40,482 nt of DNA from Streptomyces sp. LUP47B (GCF_001746295.1 NZ_MJAH01000006.1:1-40482); one strand, 5' to 3'. Shown: positions 16,166 to 25,442, counted from the stretch's first letter. Notes: generated from the letters alone by a model not told the origin. Made by a program: numbers and translations.

Positions 16166-17122
16166 ATGGACTTCAGCGTGGTCGCCGTGGCACGGGAGGA
16201 CGACAGTCCGGTCGAGGAGCCGCTCAGGGTGGCGACGGTCGCCGACCGGCTCGGATACCGGGAGGTCTGGGCCGGGGAAGGGCCGACGTGGGACGCGTTC
16301 GTGCTCGCCGCGGCGATCGGGCGGTCCACCGAGCGGGTCGCGCTGACGGCGGGCCCGATCCCGGTGTCGGTACGCGACCCGTACACCTCGGCCCGGGGCG
16401 CCGCCTCGGTCGCGGCACTCGTCGGCCGCCCGGTCGGGGTGGCGCTGGGCACGTCCAGCAAGCGGGTGGTCGAGGGCGTGCACGGCCGGCCCCGGGTGCG
16501 GCCCGCCGCCGTACTGGAGGAGCAGGCGGCGGCCGTACGACGGCTCCTGCACGTATCTCCGGGCGAACCGGTCGTGCCCGGCAGCACCTTCCGTCGGCGC
16601 CTGCCGCCGCCCGGCGGGCCGCTGACGGTGGCCGCGTTCGGGCCCCGCGCGATCGCCACGGCCGCCGCGCACGCCGACCGCATGCTGCTGGACGTGGTCT
16701 CCCCGGAGCAGGTGCGGGCGCTGCGCGCGGAGCTGGACGTGGCGGCTCGGAAGGCGGGCCGTACGCCGCCCACGCTCGCCGCCTGGCTGCCGGCCGCCGT
16801 CGACCCCGACCCGCGGTCGCTCGCGCAGGTGCTGGGCAGCATCGCCGGATACCTGACCGTGCCGGGCTACCGCGAAGTGTTCGCCGAGGCGGGGTTCGGG
16901 GAGGCGGTGGAGCTCGCCGCGAGCGGGGCGGACCGGGAGACCCTGGTGCGGGCCCTGCCCGCGGCCGCCGCGGGCTCGGTCGGACTGGTGGGCGACCTGG
17001 ACGCCGTACGGGCCCGTGTCGACGCCTACGCGGAGGCCGGGCTCGACGAGATCGCCCTGGTGCCGGCCACGGCGGGGGACCCGGGCGGCGAGCGCACGCT
17101 GACGGCGCTCAGGTCGGCCTGA
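16166..17122 (+). CDS. LLM-class (F420/FMN-dependent) oxidoreductase
   Basis: A protein of 318 residues with the bacterial luciferase-like TIM barrel pattern: MDFSVVAVA at strand 1, ADRLGYREVWAGEG, VLAAAIGRSTERVALTAGPIPVSVRDPYTSARGAASVAAL in mid-sequence (about residues 50-90), and GVALGTSSKRVVEGVHGRP. In actinobacteria many such proteins use coenzyme F420; whether this one uses F420 or FMN cannot be told here. ATG 16166 is probably leaderless. It is divergent from the PucR regulator, which suggests that the regulator responds to this enzyme's substrate. It is convergent with the GH15 gene across a 13-bp stem terminator. Confidence 0.88.
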   Translation: MDFSVVAVAREDDSPVEEPLRVATVADRLGYREVWAGEGPTWDAFVLAAAIGRSTERVALTAGPIPVSVRDPYTSARGAASVAALVGRPVGVALGTSSKRVVEGVHGRPRVRPAAVLEEQAAAVRRLLHVSPGEPVVPGSTFRRRLPPPGGPLTVAAFGPRAIATAAAHADRMLLDVVSPEQVRALRAELDVAARKAGRTPPTLAAWLPAAVDPDPRSLAQVLGSIAGYLTVPGYREVFAEAGFGEAVELAASGADRETLVRALPAAAAGSVGLVGDLDAVRARVDAYAEAGLDEIALVPATAGDPGGERTLTALRSA

Positions 17123-17135
17123 CGTTCCTGGCGCC

Positions 17136-17168
17136 GGAAGGGGGGCACACCATGGGTGCCCCCCTTCC
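17136..17168. terminator. Bidirectional terminator
   Basis: A perfect 13-bp stem, 17136-17148 with 17156-17168 (ggaaggggggcac / gtgccccccttcc), with a 7-nt loop. It lies in the 59-bp gap between the convergent LLM oxidoreductase and GH15 genes. Confidence 0.8.
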
Positions 17169-17181
17169 TGGCAGGTGCTGC

Positions 17182-19008
17182 TCAGCCGCCGTACGCCCCC
17201 GACGCCGTCAGCCGCAGGGCCGTGTCGATGAGCGGGACGTGGCTGAAGGCCTGCGGGAAGTTGCCGACCTGGCGCTTCTGGCGCGGGTCCCACTCCTCGG
17301 CGAGCAGACCGAGGTCGTTGCGGAGCGAGAGGAGCTTCTCGAAGAGCTTTCTCGCCTCGTCCACGCGGCCGATCATCGCGAGGTCGTCCGCCATCCAGAA
17401 CGAGCACGCCAGGAAGGCCCCTTCGTCGCCGGGGAGGCCGTCGACGTTCTCGTCGCCGCTCGAGGTCGGGTAGCGCAGGATGAATCCGTCCGGCGTGGAC
17501 AGCTCGCGCTGGATCGCCTCGATGGTGCCGATCACGCGCTTGTCGTCCGGGGGCAGGAAGCCCATCTGCGGGATCAGGAGCAGGCTCGCGTCCAGCTCCT
17601 TCGAGCCGTACGACTGCGTGAAGGTGTTGCGCTCCTTGTCGTAGCCCTTCTCGCACACGTCCCGGTGGATGTCGTCGCGCAGTTCGCGCCACTTCTCCAG
17701 CGGGCCGTCGGCGTCACCGGACTCGATGAGCTTGATGGTGCGGTCCACGGCCACCCACGCCATCACCTTGGAGTGCACGAAGTGCCGGCGCGGGCCGCGC
17801 ACCTCCCAGATGCCCTCGTCCGGCTCGTCCCAGTGCTGCTCCAGGTAGCGGATCAGCTTGAGCTGGAGCAGGGAGGCGTAGTCGTTGCGGGCCAGGCCCG
17901 TCATGTGACCGAGATGCAGGGCCTCGGTGACCTCGCCGTACACGTCGAGCTGGAGCTGGTGCGCGGCGCCGTTGCCGACCCGGACCGGGGCGGAGTTCTC
18001 GTAGCCGGGCAGCCAGTCGAGCTCGGCCTCGCCCAACTCCCGCTCGCCCGCGATGCCGTACATGATCTGCAGGTTCTCGGGGTCGCCGGCCACTGCCCGC
18101 AGGAGCCACTCGCGCCAGGCGCGGGCCTCCTCGCGGTAGCCGGTGCGCAGCAGCGAGGACAGGGTGATGGCCGCGTCGCGCAGCCAGGTGTAGCGGTAGT
18201 CCCAGTTGCGGACGCCGCCGATGTCCTCGGGCAGCGAGGTCGTCGGCGCGGCCACGATGCCGCCGGTGGGGGCGTACGTCAGAGCCTTGAGGGTGATCAG
18301 CGAGCGGATGACGGCCTCGCGGTAGGGGCCGTGGTACGTGCAGTGCTCGACCCACTCACGCCAGAAGTCCTCGGTGGCCTCCAGCGACTGCTCCGGCTCC
18401 GGCAGCGGGGGCGGCTGCTTGTGCGAGGGCTCCCAGGAGATGGTGAACGCGATCCGGTCACCCGGGGCGACCGTGAAGTCCGAGTACGTCGTCAGGGCCT
18501 TGCCGTAGGTCTCGCAGTCGGTGTCGAACCACACCGAGTCCGGGCCCGCCACGGCGACCGTGCGCCCCTCGTGCTTGTGGACCCACGGGACGACACGGCC
18601 GTAGGAGAACCGCATGCGCAGGGCCGAGCGCATCGGGACGCGGCCCGAGACGCCTTCCACGATCCGGATGAGCTGCGGGGCGCCGTCACGCGGCGGCATG
18701 AAATCGGTCACTCTGACCGTGCCGCGCGGGGTGTCCCACTCGGATTCGAGGATGAGCGAGTCACCGCGGTAGGTCCGCCGGGCCGCCGTGGGGGGCTCGG
18801 CGTCGGCCGCGTGGGCGGGGCCGAGCCGCCAGAATCCGTGTTCCTCGGTGCCCAGCAGGCCGGCGAAGATGGCATGCGAGTCGAAGCGGGGCAGGCACAG
18901 CCAGTCCACCGTGCCGTCCCGGCAGACCAGGGCTGCGGTCTGCATGTCTCCGATGAGTGCGTAATCTTCGATGCGCCCGGCCACGTGCAACTCCAGTCGA
19001 ACGGCCAC
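17182..19008 (-). CDS. Glycoside hydrolase family 15 protein (glucoamylase/trehalase-like)
   Basis: A protein of 608 residues. The N-terminal beta-sandwich segment includes IEDYALIGDMQTAALVCRDG and TVDWLCLPRFDS. The GH15 (alpha/alpha)6 barrel has GGVRNWDYRYTWLRDAAITL (about 245-265), the catalytic-acid region DEGIWEVRGPRRHFVHSKVM, and ELDASLLLIPQMGFLPPDD near the second glutamate. There is no signal peptide, so it acts in the cytosol. Related actinobacterial proteins have been shown to be trehalases as well as glucan glucosidases, so the substrate is open. GTG 19008 is preceded on the minus strand by gagggggtgac, a good ribosome site. It is divergent from pyrG across a structured 447-bp region. 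Confidence 0.9.
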   Translation of the reverse strand: MAVRLELHVAGRIEDYALIGDMQTAALVCRDGTVDWLCLPRFDSHAIFAGLLGTEEHGFWRLGPAHAADAEPPTAARRTYRGDSLILESEWDTPRGTVRVTDFMPPRDGAPQLIRIVEGVSGRVPMRSALRMRFSYGRVVPWVHKHEGRTVAVAGPDSVWFDTDCETYGKALTTYSDFTVAPGDRIAFTISWEPSHKQPPPLPEPEQSLEATEDFWREWVEHCTYHGPYREAVIRSLITLKALTYAPTGGIVAAPTTSLPEDIGGVRNWDYRYTWLRDAAITLSSLLRTGYREEARAWREWLLRAVAGDPENLQIMYGIAGERELGEAELDWLPGYENSAPVRVGNGAAHQLQLDVYGEVTEALHLGHMTGLARNDYASLLQLKLIRYLEQHWDEPDEGIWEVRGPRRHFVHSKVMAWVAVDRTIKLIESGDADGPLEKWRELRDDIHRDVCEKGYDKERNTFTQSYGSKELDASLLLIPQMGFLPPDDKRVIGTIEAIQRELSTPDGFILRYPTSSGDENVDGLPGDEGAFLACSFWMADDLAMIGRVDEARKLFEKLLSLRNDLGLLAEEWDPRQKRQVGNFPQAFSHVPLIDTALRLTASGAYGG

Positions 19009-19072
19009 GTCACCCCCTCAAGGAAAAAGGGGGCTGTCGCTTGGTGCGGTCAAGGGGGTCGTTGTAATGCGT

Positions 19073-19135
19073 CGTTGAGCGGTGAAGCAAAACAGTCCTG
19101 CCGCTGTGAGGCAAAACGACAACTGTTGCTCAACG
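19073..19135. promoter_or_regulatory. Composite inverted/direct repeat, probable operator for the GH15 gene
   Basis: cgttgagc (19073-19080) and aacagt (19091-19096) recur inverted as actgtt and gctcaacg (19122-19135). Between them two direct repeats, gtgaagcaaaac (19082-19093) and gtgaggcaaaac (19106-19117), lie 24 bp apart on the same face of the helix. On the minus strand ttgctt with tacaac 18 bp further is a possible GH15 promoter inside this block. Looks like a multi-site operator; the regulator is unknown. Confidence 0.45.
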
Positions 19136-19229
19136 AACTGACGAGCTCTCGTTGTTCCGGCGCTCACGGGTGGGGGTGGTCCCGAGTTTCCGGCCGGGCT
19201 CGGCAGCGAGTGTCCGAGCAGGATACGAC

Positions 19230-19250
19230 GCACGTAGATGATCTGCGTGC
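19230..19250. promoter_or_regulatory. 21-bp imperfect palindrome, candidate operator
   Basis: gcacgtagat, one central g, then atctgcgtgc. The 10-bp arms match at nine positions. TAGATG inside it resembles a -10 element. It stands alone in the gap with no T tract, so an operator is more likely than a terminator. Confidence 0.4.
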
Positions 19251-19275
19251 CGCTCCGGGCAACGCGGGTGGGCCG

Positions 19276-19307
19276 AACGGGTGAGCAACGGGTGAGAAGC
19301 GGGTGTG
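19276..19307. repeat. 11-bp iterons upstream of pyrG
   Basis: aacgggtgagc (19276-19286), aacgggtgaga (19287-19297) and agcgggtgtg (19298-19307) follow head to tail with an 11-bp period, close to one helical turn. A weaker unit, aacgcgggtg (19261-19270), precedes them. Confidence 0.55.
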
Positions 19308-19455
19308 TTCGTGCGGGTCCGTGTCGGCACGTGTGCGGAGCGTGGCCGGAAGCCATCTCCCCGAGGCGCTGATACCCTGGTAGCCCGTGGACCGGTGGGC
19401 GTCTGACCCCCGAACCGCACCTCAAGATCGCGACCACGGGAGCCCCCTCTTGGCC

Positions 19456-21120
<1,665 letters not shown>

Positions 21121-21138
21121 CACGACAGTTGTACGGTG

Positions 21139-21181
21139 GCCGGGGCACACGCATTCAAAGGCGAGTGCCCCGGCTTCTTTT
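21139..21181 (+). terminator. Intrinsic terminator after pyrG
   Basis: A perfect 10-bp stem (gccggggcac 21139-21148 with gtgccccggc 21165-21174), a 16-nt loop and then ttctttt. It stands between the pyrG stop and the Nudix gene start. Confidence 0.8.
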
Positions 21182-21204
21182 GCGCACGTGGGGAAGGACA
21201 GGGA

Positions 21205-21831
21205 ATGACGATCAAGGATGCCCCGGAGGAGTGGGAGATCCGGGCGACGGAGACCCCCTTCGTGGGCAACAAGACCTCCGTCCGCACGGACGAGGTGGTG
21301 ATGCCCGACGGGTCGGTGGTCCGCCGCGACTACCAGGTCCACCCGGGTTCCGTGGCCGTCCTCGCCCTCGACGACGAGGACCGGGTCCTGCTCATCCGGC
21401 AGTACCGGCATCCCGTACGGCAGAAGCTGTGGGAGATCCCCGCGGGGCTGCTGGACGTGCCCGGTGAGAATCCGCTGCACGCGGCCCAGCGGGAGCTGTA
21501 CGAGGAGGCGCACGTCAAGGCGGAGGACTGGCGGGTGCTGACGGACGTCTACACCTCGCCCGGGGGCTGCGACGAGGCGATCCGGATCTTCCTGGCCCAA
21601 GGGCTGTCCGAGGCCGAGGGCGAGCGCTTCGAGGTCGAGCACGAGGAGATCGACCTGGAGTACGCGCGCGTGCCGGTGCCCGAGCTGGTGCGGGGGGCGC
21701 TTGCCGGAGAGCTGCACAACGCCTGCCTGGTGGTGGGGGTACTTTCGCTCGTCGCCGCGCGGGCCTCCGGCGGGGTGGACGGGTTGCGTTCGGCCGATGC
21801 GGAGTGGCCTGCGCGGCCGTTCGAGGCGTGA
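21205..21831 (+). CDS. Nudix hydrolase, ADP-ribose pyrophosphatase type
   Basis: A protein of 208 residues. The Nudix box is AGLLDVPGENPLHAAQRELY followed by EEAHV near residue 85, preceded by QYRHPVRQKLWEIPAG, typical of ADP-ribose diphosphatases that yield AMP and ribose-5-phosphate. The usual glycine near the end of the box (EExG) is histidine here; the metal-binding glutamates are kept. ATG 21205 follows the purine-rich ggaaggacaggga. The pyrG-Nudix order is frequent in actinobacteria. A dispersed repeat copy lies about 54 bp after the stop. Confidence 0.9.
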   Translation: MTIKDAPEEWEIRATETPFVGNKTSVRTDEVVMPDGSVVRRDYQVHPGSVAVLALDDEDRVLLIRQYRHPVRQKLWEIPAGLLDVPGENPLHAAQRELYEEAHVKAEDWRVLTDVYTSPGGCDEAIRIFLAQGLSEAEGERFEVEHEEIDLEYARVPVPELVRGALAGELHNACLVVGVLSLVAARASGGVDGLRSADAEWPARPFEA

Positions 21832-21884
21832 CGTTTTCCGGGATTCGCCGTTCGGGGCGCGGTTCGTTGCGCGGCGCGGGTTCG

Positions 21885-21943
21885 TTGTGGCTGGTCGCGC
21901 CCACGCGGCGGTAGCCGCACATCGATACAGCCCCGCGCCCCTA
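21885..21943 (+). repeat. Dispersed intergenic repeat, copy 2
   Basis: gttgtggctggtcgcgcc, then cacgcggcggtagccgcac and cagccccgcgcccct. It differs from copy 1 (10516-10575) at only a few positions plus one inserted base. The central hairpin (gcggc/gccgc) is kept while its loop changes from gga to ggta. It follows the Nudix gene, as copy 1 follows nadK. Confidence 0.7.
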
Positions 21944-22048
21944 AGACCGGTACTGCCGAACCCGGCGATCCTATGATCCGTTGATCCGATTGAGGGACTC
22001 CCGCGGCCCCGCCGCCGCGCTCTGCCGGGACCGTTGCACAGGGTGAAC

Positions 22049-22089
22049 TAGGCTCTGAAAAGCCCGAACCGGGGTCACCGGCGGGCTTT
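22049..22089 (+). promoter_or_regulatory. Candidate -10 and leader hairpin of the TPR ATPase gene
   Basis: TAGGCT (22049-22054) resembles a -10. From 22059 an 8-bp stem (aaagcccg with cgggcttt at 22082-22089) encloses a smaller ccgg/ccgg stem. Transcription from that -10 would begin at the foot of the hairpin, about 30 bases before the start codon. It may instead terminate upstream readthrough; there is no T tract. The -35 is not recognisable. Confidence 0.3.
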
Positions 22090-22118
22090 GCGCGTGCGGT
22101 GGGACGGGAGTGTGGCCC

Positions 22119-24182
22119 GTGACGGATCAGGCGGTGGACACAGGCGGCGTACGGCTGTCGGGCGAGGGCCAATTCCTGGGGCGCACGCGGGAGTTGAAGG
22201 AGCTGCTCGCCGACATCGAGCGGGCGGGACTCGACACGCTGTCCGGCAAGAAGGCACCTCGCGCGCGCGTGCTGCTCATCGCCGGGCGCCCCGGATCCGG
22301 CCGTACCGCACTCGCCGAGGAACTCGTCCGGGCGGTAGCTGACCGTTACGACGACGGGTTGCTGCGCGCCCGGCTGAGCGAGCCCGACGGCACCCCCGTG
22401 CCGGTCGGGAACTCCGCCCGTGAACTGCTCACCGCGCTCGACGTGGCGGCGCCCGCCGGGGCCGCCGAGGACGACCTCACGGCGGTGCTGCGCGAGGCGC
22501 TCGCCGACCGCCGCTCGCTGCTCCTGCTCGACGACGCGGTGGCCGCGGAACAGGTGGACGCCCTGCTTCCGGATGCTCCGCAATGCCTGGTCGTGGCCGT
22601 TTCAGGTGGTCCGCTGACCGGGATCGCGGACGTTCGCCCGTGCACCCTCGGCGGCCTCGACACCAAGGCCGCGCTGGAGCTGCTGTCCCGGCACACCGGG
22701 TCGGTCCGCATCACCGTCGACCCGCGCGCCGCCGAGGGCCTGGTCGAGGAGTGCCAGGGCCACCCCGCCGCACTGATGCTGGCGGGAGGCTGGCTCGCCG
22801 CCCGCCCCAAGGCGGCCGTCGCCGATCTGGCCAAGCAACTGCACACGGAGAGTGACGAAGGAAGCCCCCTCAGCCGGGTCTTCAAGCTCGTCTACACGTC
22901 CCTTCCCGCCCCGGCCGCCCGGATACTGCGACTGCTCTCGCTGGCCCCGGCCGGCCTCGTCGATCCGCACACCGCCTCCGCGCTCGCCGGCTGCTCGGTG
23001 AGCGGCGCCCGCTCCACCCTGGACGACTTCGTCGCCCTCGGTCTGCTGCACGCCGTGGAGTCACCGCTGCCGCAGTACGAGGTCCCCGGCTGCCTGTATC
23101 CCCTGCTCAAGGCCCTCGCCGACACCCAGGACCGCCCGGCCGAGCTGCAGCTGGCCCGGGCCCGCATGCTGGAGCGGACCGTACGGCTGCTCCAGTCCTC
23201 CCGCACGATCACCGAGACCGACAGCCCCGACGCCCGCGAGAAGCTCCAGGGCATGCCGCCCTCGGTGCGCTTCCCGAACCCCAGGGCGGCCGAGGACTGG
23301 CTGCGCAACCGAAGGCCGGCCCTGCTCGCCGCGGCCCGTCACGCGGTCGCCGACGGGCAGCTGGACACCCTGGCCCGGCGTCTGATGTCGCAGCTCGTGC
23401 GCGCGATGGTGGCCCACTTCGGCATGAAGGCCGCCGCCCCCGACCTCTACGGCATCCACGGCCTCGTCCTCGACGTGGCGGAGCGGCGGGCTCTGCCGCG
23501 CGAGAAGGCCGCCGCCCTGCTGAACCTCGCCGACCTGGACGCCCAGACCGGCCGGACCCGGGAGGCGCTGGCACGCTATCGGGCGGCCCTGGACGCCGGA
23601 CGGGAGGCAAATGACCCGTACGCGACCGGCCGCGCGATGGAATCCGTAGGCGGCGCGCACCTGGAGCTCGGGGACTACGACCGGGCCGCCGACTGGTTCG
23701 GCCGGGCGCTGGCCCAGCGGCTGGCCCGGGACGAGCGCGCGGAGGCCGCCCGGCTGTACGGCCGTATCGCCGCCACGCACACCTACGCGGGCCGCTACGG
23801 CGAGGCGGTCAGGAACTGGCGGGCCGCGCTCGCCGGACACCGCAAGAACGGCGATGTGGCCGCGCACGCACGGGCGTTGAGCGAACTCGCCCGCGTCCAG
23901 GAGTACGCAGGACACCCCGAGGAGTGCCTGCGCACCTGCCAGGAGGCCGTGGAGTGGGCGCGGCGTGCCGAGGACGTCCGGCTGCAGGCCGCGCTCCAGC
24001 TGCGGCTCGCCGACACGCTGGACCGTCTCGGCGATCCCGCCGCCGCCCAGCTGCACCGCGGCGCCGCCGAACGGCTGCTGAGCGAGGAGGTTTCCGAGGA
24101 GGAACCCGGGCCTCAGCAGGTCGATGAGCCGAAACAAGACGCTGACGCCTGCGAAATCCGTAGTACATCCGCAGAGGATTGA
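22119..24182 (+). CDS. Orphan P-loop ATPase with C-terminal TPR repeats (AfsR/NB-ARC-like, no DNA-binding domain)
   Basis: A protein of 687 residues. Near residues 45-65 LLIAGRPGSGRTALAEELVR is a Walker A motif, and SLLLLDDAVAAEQVDALL (about 133-150) is a Walker B. An ARC/winged-helix-like region (SRVFKLVYTSLPAPAARILR, then LSLAPAGLVDPHTASAL) follows, as in AfsR-type STAND ATPases. From about residue 460 there are TPR units such as ALLNLADLDAQTGRTREALA and RYGEAVRNWRAALAGHRKNG. There is no N-terminal SARP/OmpR domain or C-terminal LuxR helix-turn-helix. GTG 22119 is preferred over GTG 22110 because gggag (22106-22110) is eight bases upstream. The role is unknown. Confidence 0.82.
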   Translation: MTDQAVDTGGVRLSGEGQFLGRTRELKELLADIERAGLDTLSGKKAPRARVLLIAGRPGSGRTALAEELVRAVADRYDDGLLRARLSEPDGTPVPVGNSARELLTALDVAAPAGAAEDDLTAVLREALADRRSLLLLDDAVAAEQVDALLPDAPQCLVVAVSGGPLTGIADVRPCTLGGLDTKAALELLSRHTGSVRITVDPRAAEGLVEECQGHPAALMLAGGWLAARPKAAVADLAKQLHTESDEGSPLSRVFKLVYTSLPAPAARILRLLSLAPAGLVDPHTASALAGCSVSGARSTLDDFVALGLLHAVESPLPQYEVPGCLYPLLKALADTQDRPAELQLARARMLERTVRLLQSSRTITETDSPDAREKLQGMPPSVRFPNPRAAEDWLRNRRPALLAAARHAVADGQLDTLARRLMSQLVRAMVAHFGMKAAAPDLYGIHGLVLDVAERRALPREKAAALLNLADLDAQTGRTREALARYRAALDAGREANDPYATGRAMESVGGAHLELGDYDRAADWFGRALAQRLARDERAEAARLYGRIAATHTYAGRYGEAVRNWRAALAGHRKNGDVAAHARALSELARVQEYAGHPEECLRTCQEAVEWARRAEDVRLQAALQLRLADTLDRLGDPAAAQLHRGAAERLLSEEVSEEEPGPQQVDEPKQDADACEIRSTSAED

Positions 24183-24185
24183 TGC

Positions 24186-24218
24186 AATGAAAGGCTAGAC
24201 AGCGGGAACGCCTTCATT
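24186..24218 (+). terminator. Possible weak terminator hairpin after the TPR ATPase gene
   Basis: aatgaaaggc (24186-24195) pairs with gccttcatt (24210-24218) with one bulged a and a 14-nt loop. It begins four bases after the stop codon. The following bases are not a real T tract, so termination is only a suggestion. Confidence 0.35.
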
Positions 24219-24280
24219 AGACTGGCTCTGCCGCACCTTCTCCTGCGGTGTCTCCTGGTGTGCTCACGCATGCCCGGGTA

Positions 24281-24301
24281 TGTGTTGTATTGCCCCACAC
24301 A
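24281..24301 (+). promoter_or_regulatory. Inverted repeat upstream of ald
   Basis: tgtgt (24281-24285) and acaca (24297-24301) flank tgtattgcccc, 26 bases before the ald GTG. Alanine dehydrogenase genes in actinobacteria are often controlled by an adjacent or distant Lrp-type regulator; no such regulator gene lies here, so the link is only suggestive. Confidence 0.25.
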
Positions 24302-24326
24302 CTCTGAGCCAAGGACCGTGATCCAC

Positions 24327-25442
24327 GTGAAGGTCGGCATCCCCCGCGAGGTCAAGAACAACGAGTTCCGGGTGGCCATCACCCCCGCCGGCGTGCACGA
24401 GCTGGTGCGCCACGGCCACCAGGTCGTCATCGAGCGGGGCGCCGGCATCGGCTCCTCCATCCCGGACGAGGAGTACGTCGCCGAGGGCGCCCAGATCCTG
24501 GACACCGCCGACGAGGTGTGGGCCGACGCCGACCTGCTGCTCAAGGTCAAGGAGCCTGTCGCCGAGGAGTACCACCGCCTCCGCAAGGACCAGACGCTCT
24601 TCACCTACCTGCACCTGGCCGCCTCCAAGGAGTGCACCGACGCGCTGATCGAGTCCGGCACCACGGCGATCGCCTACGAGACCGTCGAACTCTCCTCGCG
24701 CGCGCTCCCGCTGCTCGCCCCGATGTCCGAGGTCGCGGGCCGGCTCGCCCCGCAGGTCGGCGCCTACCACCTCATGCGCTCGGTCGGCGGCCGCGGTGTG
24801 CTGCCCGGCGGCGTCCCCGGCACCCAGCCCGCGCGGGCCGTCGTCATCGGCGGCGGGGTCTCCGGCTGGAACGCCACGCAGATCGCCGTCGGGATGGGCT
24901 TCCACGTCACGCTGCTCGACCGTGACATCAACAAGCTCCGCGAGGCCGACAAGGTCTTCGGCACCAAGGTCCGGGCGATCATGTCCAACGCCTTCGAGCT
25001 GGAGAAGGCCGTCCTGGACGCCGACCTCGTCATCGGCGCCGTTCTCATCCCGGGCGCCAAGGCCCCGAAGCTGGTCACCAACGAGCTCGTCGCGCGGATG
25101 AAGCCCGGAAGTGTCCTTGTCGACATCGCGATCGACCAGGGCGGCTGCTTCGAGGACTCACGTCCGACCACCCACGCCGAGCCCACCTTCCAGGTCCACG
25201 ACTCGGTCTTCTACTGCGTCGCCAACATGCCCGGCGCGGTGCCCAACACCTCCACCTACGCGCTCACCAACGCGACCTTGCCCTACATCGTCGAACTCGC
25301 CGACCGGGGCTGGGTGGAGGCGCTGCGCCGCGACCCGGCTTTGGCCAAGGGGCTCAACACCCATGACGGCAAGGTCGTTTACCGGGAGGTCGCGGAGGCG
25401 CACGGCCTGGAGCACGTCGAGCTCGAGACGCTGCTCGGCTGA
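24327..25442 (+). CDS. ald: Alanine dehydrogenase
   Basis: A protein of 371 residues, the normal length. It begins MKVGIPREVKNNEFRVAITP. The substrate lysine is in DLLLKVKEP and the histidine in FTYLHLAASKECT. The NAD-binding glycine motif is VVIGGGVSGWNATQIA, and the pyruvate/alanine region is AIDQGGCFEDSRPTTH followed by PGAVPNTSTYALTNATLP. It catalyses reversible oxidative deamination of L-alanine to pyruvate and ammonium. GTG 24327 is chosen; aagga (24311-24315) is 11 bases upstream, and GTG 24318 is too close to it. Confidence 0.96.
   Translation: MKVGIPREVKNNEFRVAITPAGVHELVRHGHQVVIERGAGIGSSIPDEEYVAEGAQILDTADEVWADADLLLKVKEPVAEEYHRLRKDQTLFTYLHLAASKECTDALIESGTTAIAYETVELSSRALPLLAPMSEVAGRLAPQVGAYHLMRSVGGRGVLPGGVPGTQPARAVVIGGGVSGWNATQIAVGMGFHVTLLDRDINKLREADKVFGTKVRAIMSNAFELEKAVLDADLVIGAVLIPGAKAPKLVTNELVARMKPGSVLVDIAIDQGGCFEDSRPTTHAEPTFQVHDSVFYCVANMPGAVPNTSTYALTNATLPYIVELADRGWVEALRRDPALAKGLNTHDGKVVYREVAEAHGLEHVELETLLG

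Larger units (their letters stand above)
19009..19455. other. Structured intergenic region between the GH15 gene and pyrG
   Basis: These 447 bp hold no convincing gene. The part next to GH15 (about 19020-19140) is less GC-rich than its surroundings and holds the composite repeats described separately. It is followed by a 21-bp palindrome (19230-19250) and 11-bp iterons (19276-19307). Near pyrG, TACCCT (19373-19378) and TAGCCC (19381-19386) are -10-like. An in-frame GTG at 19387 would extend PyrG by 23 unconserved residues, so the pyrG leader is likely about 70 nt. Confidence 0.6.

Noticed and set aside
16162..19284. 1040-residue plus-strand open frame across the LLM and GH15 genes
   Set aside because: The overlapping genes have clear family motifs; this frame crosses a perfect terminator hairpin and is Arg/Gly/Val-rich shadow sequence.
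24186..24218. Hairpin considered as a tRNA or riboswitch
   Set aside because: It is a single imperfect stem without cloverleaf, anticodon arm or recognised aptamer core.
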